DNA of 64,000 nucleotides from Humibacter ginsenosidimutans (GTDB lineage Bacteria > Actinomycetota > Actinomycetes > Actinomycetales > Microbacteriaceae), in NCBI RefSeq assembly GCF_007859675.1, contig NZ_CP042305.1, forward strand, positions 3,224,001 to 3,288,000, given 5' to 3'. Of the stretch, positions 57,832 through 64,000 are shown in pieces. The notes under the pieces were generated by a model. It had not been told where the DNA came from, did not search any database, and saw only the letters and a list, made by a program, of their open reading frames with translations. A program made the position numbers and the translations under genes. Position 1 is the first letter of the stretch; each line of letters opens with the position of its first letter.

Positions 57832-58162
57832 TCGCGTTCCTCGATTCCGGCTCTGCACGCTCTCAAGCATCCGCCATCAATTCGTGGCGATCCGGTCACC
57901 ACTGTGAGTATCGCCAGGAGCGCGTTCAGCTTGTAGGCCATGTCCCCGCTGAGACGACCGAAATGCAGGCTCAGTTCGGCGTCGGCAATCCGGCTCATCA
58001 GCGAACCCGCCGTCGGTACAGATATCGCTCGTCGGCGTGGGCGCCGTCAAGCGTGTAGCCGAGGCACGACGGCTGGCCTGCGCTGCTCGCCACGACCTCT
58101 CCTCGCGATCCATCGCCGCGCGGAGTGTGCAGTCTGTGTAGACCAAACCTGGCCACTGCACG
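57832..58162. other. Intergenic region between Usp and aquaporin genes
   Basis: This stretch of about 330 bp has short open frames on both strands, none with a recognisable protein or ribosome site. I see no clear regulatory dyad. Confidence 0.4.
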
Positions 58163-58918
58163 TCAAGCAATGGGGCTACCCGTGTGCCGGGGGAGTTGCA
58201 CGCCTCGTTCGTGACGATCGAACCCAGCGCGACTGCCGTCGTTGACGACGCGGCGCGACGGGAAGAGCATCACGGCGCAGGCGGCGCCCACCGCGGCGCC
58301 GATGAGTTGGGCGGGCAGGAATGCGAGCGCGGAGGCTGGTGTGATTCCGGTGAAGGTGTCGGTCAAGATCCGCCCGAGTGTGACGGCGGGGTTGGCGAAG
58401 CTCGTTGAGGAGGTGAAGAAGTACGCGGCAGTGATGTAGGCGGCAACGGCGACGGGTACCGTCCGGTGCTGCGGGCCACGCGCGAGGGTGAAGATCACCA
58501 GCACGAGTCCCGCCGTCGCAACGACTTCCGCAGCCAGATGTGCGACCGTGAGGCGGTCGGCGGTGCCGAGAGAGACCGGGGCTTTGCCGAAGATCGTGTT
58601 GGCCAGGATCACCCCGAGCGCGCCGCCGATGAGTTGCGCGGGCAGATAACCGGCCAGGTGCTTCCAGGGTCGGCTTCCGAGTGCGACGTCGACCAGTGAC
58701 ACGACGGGGTTCAGGTGGGCGCCGGAGACGGGCGCCACAACGACGATGATCACGTAGAGCGTGAGCCCAGTGGCGGACGCGTTGATGGCCAGTTGGATGC
58801 CGTGATCCTTCGATAGCTGGCTGGCGGCGATGCCGGAGCCGACCACGGCGAGGGTGAGCATGCCGGTGCCGAGCAGCTCGGCGACGCATGAGCGCCAGAG
58901 CGGATGCCGTCCGGTCAT
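58163..58918 (-). CDS. Aquaporin/MIP-family channel, likely arsenite efflux (AqpS-like)
   Basis: This 251-residue protein has six helices and the two NPA-type motifs GAHLNPVVSLVD (first, NPV) and SFANPAVTLGRI (second). It is coupled to the ArsR gene (ATGA). In such operons an MIP channel replaces an ArsB or Acr3 pump and lets As(III) leave down its gradient after ArsC makes it. The NPV variant is seen in the arsenic-linked branch. Confidence 0.88.
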   Translation of the reverse strand: MTGRHPLWRSCVAELLGTGMLTLAVVGSGIAASQLSKDHGIQLAINASATGLTLYVIIVVVAPVSGAHLNPVVSLVDVALGSRPWKHLAGYLPAQLIGGALGVILANTIFGKAPVSLGTADRLTVAHLAAEVVATAGLVLVIFTLARGPQHRTVPVAVAAYITAAYFFTSSTSFANPAVTLGRILTDTFTGITPASALAFLPAQLIGAAVGAACAVMLFPSRRVVNDGSRAGFDRHERGVQLPRHTGSPIA

Positions 58919-59268
58919 CAGACCGTCGTCAGAAGGCTGGACACGGCGTCCAGGGCACCCGGTACGAGACGGTAATAGTGCCAGGTGCCGCGCTTGGAGA
59001 CCGTGAGGTAGCCGGCGTCCACCAGAACCTTCACGTGGTGGGAGACCGTGGACTGGACGAGCCCGAGCGGGTCGGTCAGGTCACAAACGCATGCTTCGCC
59101 GTCGGCGTGCGCGGCCACCATCGACAGGAGGCGGAGTCGTGCCGGGTCGGCGAGCGCTTTCAAGGACTTGGCTAGGGATTCCGCATGTGCGCTGTCGATC
59201 GGCTCGCGCGTGAGCGGGGCACAACACGCTTGCAGGTCGCGGATCGGGAGCGGCTCGGCGATGGACAT
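58918..59268 (-). CDS. ArsR-family arsenite-responsive repressor
   Basis: This 116-residue winged-helix protein has the N-terminal cysteine pair LQACCAPLTRE, which could ligate As(III), and HADGEACVCDLTDPLGLVQS with TVSHHVKVLVDAGYL as the recognition helix. The start MSIAEPLP at 59268 is preferred over a TTG six codons upstream. It is divergent from the microprotein-arsC unit and probably controls both sides. Confidence 0.92.
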   Translation of the reverse strand: MSIAEPLPIRDLQACCAPLTREPIDSAHAESLAKSLKALADPARLRLLSMVAAHADGEACVCDLTDPLGLVQSTVSHHVKVLVDAGYLTVSKRGTWHYYRLVPGALDAVSSLLTTV

Positions 59269-59324
59269 GCTCCCAGTCTCGCACAAGATTGACAGTCATC
59301 GATGTTCGGTCGCAGACTGTATGA

Positions 59325-59340
59325 ATCGACAGATGTCGAT
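59325..59340. promoter_or_regulatory. Probable ArsR operator
   Basis: ATCGACA-GA-TGTCGAT is a perfect dyad 14 nt before the microprotein ATG. A related half site, TTGACAGTCATCGATG, lies nearer the arsR start (about 59289-59304). This is the divergent arsR/arsC promoter. Confidence 0.6.
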
Positions 59341-59354
59341 GAAAGGAGGAAACC

Positions 59355-59411
59355 ATGATGAACGGTTGTTGTGACCCCGAAGAGGGCTGCTGCGAGCCCG
59401 GCTGCTGCTGA
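59355..59411 (+). CDS. 18-residue Cys-pair microprotein in arsenic operon
   Basis: A strong AAAGGAGGAAA ribosome site precedes ATG 59355. The product is MMNGCCDPEEGCCEPGCC: three CC pairs, acidic and Gly/Pro-spaced. It is the first frame of the arsC transcript behind an ArsR-like dyad. Vicinal cysteines are ideal ligands for As(III). It could be an arsenite-binding peptide, a small thiol buffer or a leader peptide. The family is unknown to me. Confidence 0.65.
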   Translation: MMNGCCDPEEGCCEPGCC

Positions 59412-59472
59412 CCCTCTGCCGGTCGCCGAGGCATGCCCAGGCGGCCGGCCCCCATTCGAGACTGAGGACGCC

Positions 59473-59886
59473 ATGCCTGAGACACCCACGATCCTGTTCG
59501 TCTGCGTGCACAACGCGGGTCGCTCCCAGATGGCCGCGGGCTATGCTCGCGCGCTCTCCGGCGGCCTTGTTCAGGTCCTCTCCGGAGGTTCCGAACCCGG
59601 CGACACCATCAACCCGGTCGCCGTGCAGGTCATGGCGGAAGACGGTATCGATATCACCGGCACCATCCCGCAGCTGCTGACCACTGACCAGGTACGTGAC
59701 GCCGACATCGTGATCACGATGGGCTGCGGCGACGCCTGCCCGATCTTCCCCGGCAAACGTTACGACGACTGGGAACTCACCGATCCCGCAGGCAAGCCTG
59801 CGGATCAGGTGCGTCTCATCCGGGACGAGATCAAGGAACGGGTGAGCACACTCGTCAAGGAATTGCTGGGTTCCCGGTCGTCGTAG
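59473..59886 (+). CDS. arsC: Arsenate reductase, LMW-phosphatase type
   Basis: This 137-residue protein has the P-loop FVCVHNAGRSQMAAGYA (Cys-x5-Arg) and the second Cys motif ITMGCGDACPIFPGKRYDDW. It reduces arsenate to arsenite, in actinobacteria usually with mycothiol/mycoredoxin or thioredoxin. The start MPETPTIL at 59473 fits the family. It is downstream of the Cys-pair microprotein on the same transcript. Confidence 0.95.
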   Translation: MPETPTILFVCVHNAGRSQMAAGYARALSGGLVQVLSGGSEPGDTINPVAVQVMAEDGIDITGTIPQLLTTDQVRDADIVITMGCGDACPIFPGKRYDDWELTDPAGKPADQVRLIRDEIKERVSTLVKELLGSRSS

Positions 59887-60026
59887 GTCGGTTGGAAGCC
59901 GCAAGGCGCGGGCCAGCACGGCTCGGCCGAATCACGGCATGCTCGCACAGGTCGGCAGCCTTGCCATGGCGACGGGTGCTGTTGCTACCACCGCCCTAAG
60001 AACGTTCGTCGTGTAGCCTCAAGAAC

Positions 60027-60101
60027 TGGGTGATGGGGTTCCCACCCGAGCACTGAGTCGACCAGTCGCTCCAACCGCCACGTTGGCCGATGACTCCTAC
60101 T
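60027..60101 (+). ncRNA. Fluoride riboswitch (crcB motif)
   Basis: The leader of eno contains the conserved blocks GGGTGATGG, GGTTCCCACC, CCAACCGCC and GGCCGATGACTCCTACT in the order and spacing of the crcB/fluoride RNA. The pseudoknot and the terminal CCTAC are present. It lies about 30 nt before the eno start and should turn on the eno-crcB-crcB operon when fluoride rises. Confidence 0.92.
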
Positions 60102-60132
60102 GCAACTCTCCACGAGTCGAGGTAGGTGACCC

Positions 60133-61401
60133 ATGCCCAGTCAGGCATTGACCATCAGGTCCGTCGAGGCCGAACAGGTGCTCGACTCTCGCGGATGGCC
60201 GACAATCTCTGTCGCCCTCACGCTCGACGACGGTTCCGTGCACGCGGCGGCCGCGCCGGCCGGTGCATCCACGGGAGCGTTCGAGGCAGTCGAACTGCGT
60301 GACCAAGGAGTCGAATACTCGGGACGCGGCGTGTTGAACGCCGTGGCGGGTGTCGAGGGCGAGATCGCTGCGATGCTCACCGGAACGGCCTGGTCGAGCA
60401 TCCGTGATCTCGACGATGCGCTCCGATCGCTGGACTACACGTCGAACCTTTCGCGGTTGGGCGCCAACGCCGTCGTCGCCGTCTCGATGGCGGCATCACG
60501 GGCGTTCGCGCACATCGCCGGCGTTCCGCTGTACACCTGGATCGCGGGCCAGACCGGCTCGCAGCCGCTGCTTCCCGTGCCGCACTTCAACGTTCTCAAC
60601 GGCGGCGCTCACGCGGCCAACGACCTGGACTTCCAGGAGTTCATGCTCGCTCCGGTCGGTGTTTCTTCGGAGCAGGCGGCCGTGCGTGTGGGGTCGGAGA
60701 TCTACCACACGCTTCAGGGTGCGGTGCGTGAGAAGTTCGGCACGGCCGGCTTAGGCGACGAGGGCGGTTTCGCGCCGGCGTTGTCCAGCCCCGTGCAAGC
60801 TCTCGACCTGCTGCTGGCGGCGATCGTGGAAGCCGGCTACAGCACGGAGGACGTGAAGATCGCCATCGATCCCGCCGCCAACGGGTTCTATCTGGGCGAC
60901 GGCAGCTACCAGGTCGAAGGTAGGCGGCTCGACCGGCGACAGCTCGTCGACTACTACGATGGCCTGCTCGGCGACTACCCGATCTGGAGCATCGAGGACG
61001 GCTTCGCCGAAGACGACTTCGAGGGGTGGCAGCTGATGTACGAGCGAGTGCACGACACGACGCAGCTCGTCGGCGACGACCTGTATGTCACCGATCCGGC
61101 ACGCATCCGGGACGGTGCGGAGAAGCGCTACTCGAATGCTGCACTCATCAAGGTGAATCAGATCGGCACGGTGAGTCAGACCTTCGACGCGATCGCCACT
61201 GCGCGCGAGAACGACATGGCGTGCATGGTGTCGCACCGCTCCGGGGAGACGATGGACACGTTCATCGCGGACCTGGTTGTCGGCTCCGGCGTTGGCCAGA
61301 TCAAGTCGGGGTCGCCGGCGCGAGGCGAGCGGGTCGCGAAGTACAACCGTCTGCTGCACATCGCCCGGCGCGAGCCGTCGCTTCGATACGGGCTGCGCTA
61401 G
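60133..61401 (+). CDS. eno: Enolase (phosphopyruvate hydratase), fluoride-operon copy
   Basis: This enzyme interconverts 2-phosphoglycerate and phosphoenolpyruvate. The 422-residue protein has all key parts: APAGASTGAFEAVELRD (mobile loop), GLGDEGGFAPAL (catalytic Glu), WSIEDGFAEDDFEGW, LVGDDLYVTDPARI, ALIKVNQIGTVSQT (catalytic Lys) and SHRSGETMDTFIADLVVG. Enolase is the classic fluoride target, so this riboswitch-controlled copy is likely a spare or fluoride-tolerant version. A housekeeping copy should lie elsewhere. Confidence 0.96.
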   Translation: MPSQALTIRSVEAEQVLDSRGWPTISVALTLDDGSVHAAAAPAGASTGAFEAVELRDQGVEYSGRGVLNAVAGVEGEIAAMLTGTAWSSIRDLDDALRSLDYTSNLSRLGANAVVAVSMAASRAFAHIAGVPLYTWIAGQTGSQPLLPVPHFNVLNGGAHAANDLDFQEFMLAPVGVSSEQAAVRVGSEIYHTLQGAVREKFGTAGLGDEGGFAPALSSPVQALDLLLAAIVEAGYSTEDVKIAIDPAANGFYLGDGSYQVEGRRLDRRQLVDYYDGLLGDYPIWSIEDGFAEDDFEGWQLMYERVHDTTQLVGDDLYVTDPARIRDGAEKRYSNAALIKVNQIGTVSQTFDAIATARENDMACMVSHRSGETMDTFIADLVVGSGVGQIKSGSPARGERVAKYNRLLHIARREPSLRYGLR

Positions 61402-61426
61402 CGGCGAAAAGGGAAAGGCATCCGCT

Positions 61427-61945
61427 CTGAACGACGACCCAGGAACCATCACGGACGAGCTTCCGGTCGACAGCGACCTCGAAGTGGCCGATGCGCACCG
61501 ACCCGAACGCCCACGCCCCGTGCACCTGCGCTGGCGATACATCGGGGTCGTCACACTCGGCGGAGCGGCGGGGACCGGTGTGCGGGAGGCGCTGAGTCTC
61601 GTCATACCCGCGGCCGGTGCGTTTCCCACGGCGATCTTCCTGATCAATCTCACCGGTGCGTTCGCGCTTGGCGTGGTGCTCGAGACGCTGCTTCACCTCG
61701 GCCGCGACGAGGGGCATCGCCGGATGCTGCGGCTGCTCGTCGGCACCGGATTCATGGGTGGATACACCACGTACAGCACGCTTGCGGTCGGCGTGGCGCA
61801 GACCTTCACCGCCGGCCACGCGTGGGTCGGAATCGTCTACGGCATGCTCAGCGTCATCGGCGGTGCCGCCGCAGCCTTCGCCGGGATCGCCGTGGGCGCG
61901 GAGATTCAGCGGTGGCGTGCGCTGCCGGGAAGACGGGGACGATGA
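61427..61945 (+). CDS. crcB: Fluoride exporter CrcB, first subunit
   Basis: This protein has four helices and the Fluc motif GFMGGYTTYSTLAVGVAQTF. An N-terminal cytoplasmic extension of about 40 residues precedes the membrane part. No ATG is in frame after the eno stop. CTG 61427 has an ideal AAAGGGAAAGG site 8 nt upstream; GTG 61484 is the next option and would give 153 residues. It is paired with the second CrcB to form a dual-topology dimer. Confidence 0.9.
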   Translation: MNDDPGTITDELPVDSDLEVADAHRPERPRPVHLRWRYIGVVTLGGAAGTGVREALSLVIPAAGAFPTAIFLINLTGAFALGVVLETLLHLGRDEGHRRMLRLLVGTGFMGGYTTYSTLAVGVAQTFTAGHAWVGIVYGMLSVIGGAAAAFAGIAVGAEIQRWRALPGRRGR

Positions 61946-62319
61946 CACCGGCAGTCTTCGCGGCGCTCTGCGTGGCCGGCGGCGTCGGGGCGGCGTTGCG
62001 GTTCGTCGTCGACGGGCTGGTGCGATCGCGCGTGCGATCGGTGTTCCCATGGGGAACGGCGATCATCAACGTGTCGGGTTCACTCCTGCTCGGCTTCCTC
62101 ACCGGGCTCACACTGCACGCTCTGCTTCCGCCACCGTGGGTCCTCGTGCTCGGCACGGGGATGATGGGCGGGTACACCACCTTCAGCACGGCGAGCATCG
62201 AGACGATGAGGCTCGTGCAGGAACGCGAATACGTGATGGCGGCAACCAACGGCTTCGCGGTGCTCATCGTCACCGTCGCGGTCGGCTTCGGAAGTCTCTG
62301 GGTGGGCTCATCCCTGTGA
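61942..62319 (+). CDS. crcB: Fluoride exporter CrcB, second subunit
   Basis: This 125-residue protein has four helices and the Fluc motif TGMMGGYTTFSTASIETMRL. GTAIINVSGSLLLGF holds the conserved Asn. It overlaps the first crcB by 4 nt. Paired genes usually encode oppositely oriented subunits. Confidence 0.95.
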   Translation: MTPAVFAALCVAGGVGAALRFVVDGLVRSRVRSVFPWGTAIINVSGSLLLGFLTGLTLHALLPPPWVLVLGTGMMGGYTTFSTASIETMRLVQEREYVMAATNGFAVLIVTVAVGFGSLWVGSSL

Positions 62320-62368
62320 TGGCGCTCGGGTGTGATGGATCCTTCGTCGGATCGGGCCGGGTCTACGT

Positions 62369-63019
62369 CTAGTTGTCATGGAATTCCGCGGCTCGTCCAC
62401 GCAGGGCACCGATGGCCTTCAAGCCCAGTCGGGCTGCGGCGATCCCGATGAACGCAGAGATGGCCAATGCGAGCACCGGGTCGAGCCAATACAGTCCGCC
62501 GGAGATCAGGATGATCGCGCCAGCAATCGTCACACCTGCGGCAGCTGCGGCGTCGGCTAGGGCATCCAGGAGCACCGATCGCATGTGGATGTCTTCGTCT
62601 GACGCCGCGAAGCCGAGTACTGAGGCACCCACTAGCATCACCACCACGGTGATCACGCTCACGACGACGACGGGCAGCCCGTACACCGTTGGGATGCCCT
62701 CCGCGAGCCTCACGATGGATTCGACGACAACGGATACTGCCACGATGATCAGCAGACACGCATTCACGAGAGCAGCAATTGCGATCGGGCGTTGAGCATG
62801 CGGATGATCGGGATTTCGGTCCCGAAGTGACACGGCGATCAGCCCGATGACGAGACCGAGGCAATCGCCCAGGGTGTCGCCCGCGGCGGCAAGCACGCTG
62901 ACCGAGTGCGCGAACAGTCCCACCGTGACAAGAGCGAGGATCAGAGCGGCGTTCAATGTCAACACGATCATGAGTCGTCGGCGTTGGCTCCAATGCTGAA
63001 CGCCAGGAAATGCGCTCAC
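62369..63019 (-). CDS. CDF-superfamily cation transporter, short form
   Basis: This 216-residue protein has six helices. AAAGDTLGDCLGLVIGLIAV and SVLLDALADAAAAAGVTIAG are the two metal-site helices (D-x-x-x-D). There is no C-terminal cytoplasmic domain. HPHAQRPIA is the His loop. The GTG start overlaps the MFS gene stop, so both belong to one operon. The likely substrate is Zn or Co. Confidence 0.88.
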   Translation of the reverse strand: MSAFPGVQHWSQRRRLMIVLTLNAALILALVTVGLFAHSVSVLAAAGDTLGDCLGLVIGLIAVSLRDRNPDHPHAQRPIAIAALVNACLLIIVAVSVVVESIVRLAEGIPTVYGLPVVVVSVITVVVMLVGASVLGFAASDEDIHMRSVLLDALADAAAAAGVTIAGAIILISGGLYWLDPVLALAISAFIGIAAARLGLKAIGALRGRAAEFHDN

Positions 63020-64000
63020 TCTGAACGATTCTTCTTCGCATCAGATCCCACACCGGGAGACGTGCGGTGCGTGAAGAGCACCGATGCGGCGACGGAGAGC
63101 AGCATCCACGCTGCGGCATACACGAACGCGGCGACCGGGGAGACCGCCGCATACAGGATGCCCGCGACCACGGTTCCGACGATGTTGCCGATCGCCTGGA
63201 TTCCCCCGATCACGCCGAACCCGCTTCCGCGCAGGCGGTCGGGGAGCGCCTGCGCCACCAGTGCGGACTCGGCCGTCTCGGCGAAGCCGATGCCGGCTCC
63301 GGCGAGCACGAATCCGATGAGAAGCAGCGGCCAGGCCGACACGTCGAGCCCGAAGAACAGGTACGACACGACGTAGACGCCCGCACCCATCGCGAACACG
63401 GGTCGCGGGCCGATCCGGTCCAGCCACGCTCCGCCGGCGAAGGAGACGAGGGCCGCGACGGCGTTGTGCGCCGCATAGAGAAGGATGGCGACGGATGCGG
63501 CGGCCGCGAGACCGTCCGCTTTGAGGGCATCCGTTGCGCGGAGGATCAGCAGAGTGGTCGCCAGGTTTCCGCACTCGAAGAGCAGCACCGGAAGCATCGG
63601 CCGGGCGAGGCCCGCCGCGCGTAAACCCTTCACGTCGAGGCGGAAGGGGGTGCGCACGCGGTTTCGGTGTCGCCGAAGGGCTTCCCTTCCGGCGAACGTG
63701 ATGGCGAGGGCCGCGAGGATGCCCGGAATGAACGCGAACCAGATCGACGGCCGCAGCCCGAGCCAGGCGACGAGCACGGAGGCCACGAGCGGCCCGACGA
63801 CGGCGCCGAGGTTGTCGCCTGCTCGTTCGACGCCGAACGATCGCCCGAATGCGCGCGGATTCGAGATCGAACTGAGCAGCGAGTCCCTGGCGGGGGAACG
63901 GATGCCGCGCGACGCCCACGCCAGGCCACGGAGCAGGCCGGCCTGCCAGACCGCGGTCGCAAGACCGATCGCGGCCGTGGCGATGGCGGTGATCAGGTAG
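63016..64000 (-). CDS. MFS transporter (5' end cut by window)
   Basis: The open frame continues without a stop to the window edge, so the start lies outside. About 327 residues are visible, with at least nine helices. Motifs are GLAWASRGIRSPARDSLLSS, SFGVERAGDNLGAVVGPLVA and RLRGSGFGVIGGIQAIGNIV, as in drug- or metal-associated MFS exporters. It overlaps the CDF gene. The substrate is unknown. Confidence 0.88.
   Translation of the reverse strand, partial: YLITAIATAAIGLATAVWQAGLLRGLAWASRGIRSPARDSLLSSISNPRAFGRSFGVERAGDNLGAVVGPLVASVLVAWLGLRPSIWFAFIPGILAALAITFAGREALRRHRNRVRTPFRLDVKGLRAAGLARPMLPVLLFECGNLATTLLILRATDALKADGLAAAASVAILLYAAHNAVAALVSFAGGAWLDRIGPRPVFAMGAGVYVVSYLFFGLDVSAWPLLLIGFVLAGAGIGFAETAESALVAQALPDRLRGSGFGVIGGIQAIGNIVGTVVAGILYAAVSPVAAFVYAAAWMLLSVAASVLFTHRTSPGVGSDAKKNRSE

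Noticed and set aside
57877..58170. Minus-strand frame between Usp and aquaporin genes
   Set aside because: The sequence is Arg/Ser/Thr-rich, has no ribosome site and shows no domain.
59269..59286. TTG start for the second ArsR gene
   Set aside because: The ATG at 59268 fits the family N-terminus better, although its ribosome site is poor; the TTG adds six residues without support.
1..64000. CRISPR arrays, rRNA genes and insertion sequences
   Set aside because: No regularly spaced repeats, rRNA conserved blocks or transposase genes with terminal repeats were seen.

Overview
The window is high-GC actinobacterial chromosome, most probably Microbacteriaceae (Leifsonia/Salinibacterium-like). 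The evidence is the GC-rich third positions, many GTG starts and ATGA/GTGA overlaps, mycothiol-type DinB and LCP proteins, the intergenic repeat GGTTTCGAGACGCG...CTTCGCG...CTCCTCAACC, and the recurrent GGATGC/GCATCC hexamer. The genus is an inference; no rRNA gene is present.

Region 1 (1-20.2 kb) looks like ordinary chromosome. It holds a LacI regulator with its own operators, MarR, two small membrane proteins, panD, an EamA exporter divergent from an Lrp/AsnC regulator, an ECF sigma operon (sigma, membrane-anchored partner, and a 42-residue ORF) divergent from a secreted crystallin-like protein, an LCP cell-wall ligase, ogt, an FAD amine oxidase, a DinB protein and serine hydrolase pair, a thiolase, a rhomboid-like protein, a dienelactone hydrolase and HIT pair, and a GPH transporter / ChbG deacetylase / PHP hydrolase operon.

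Region 2 (20.3-26.9 kb) is a small integrated element at a tRNA-Arg(ACG) gene. It carries a tyrosine integrase, a VapBC45-like toxin-antitoxin pair, a small unknown protein and a solitary MobF relaxase-helicase. No type IV secretion genes and no clear attR are visible. The B6 operon pdxST follows.

Region 3 (28.5-62.3 kb) is a metal/toxic-ion resistance island. It contains: (a) a System II cytochrome c maturation operon (M23 peptidase, TlpA, Lgt, ResB, CcsB, CcdA); (b) copper proteins (DUF305, multicopper oxidase, CopZ, CopA, YHS protein); (c) a PadR/HAAS pair divergent from a rifampin-phosphotransferase-like enzyme; (d) an ArsR/SmtB regulator with two CDF transporters; (e) a complex I-like membrane arm (NuoA, H, J, K, L, M, N) with no NADH or Fe-S module, whose only soluble partner is a degenerate NuoB/NuoD-like protein with a His/Met/Asp-rich linker; (f) an arsenic cluster with an 18-residue CC-CC-CC microprotein; (g) a fluoride-riboswitch operon eno-crcB-crcB. 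Four boxes of the form ATACC-N7-GGTAT, resembling CsoR copper operators, lie before the DUF6153/DUF305/oxidase block, before copZ-copA (two) and before nuoA. They suggest one copper regulon that includes the Nuo-like cluster. nuoL has an in-frame TAG and nuoM a frameshift at a C8 tract, so the cluster is either decaying here or contains sequence errors.

The window ends with a CDF transporter and a truncated MFS transporter. The most novel candidates are the copper-linked complex I-like arm with its metal-binding adaptor and the Cys-pair microprotein.
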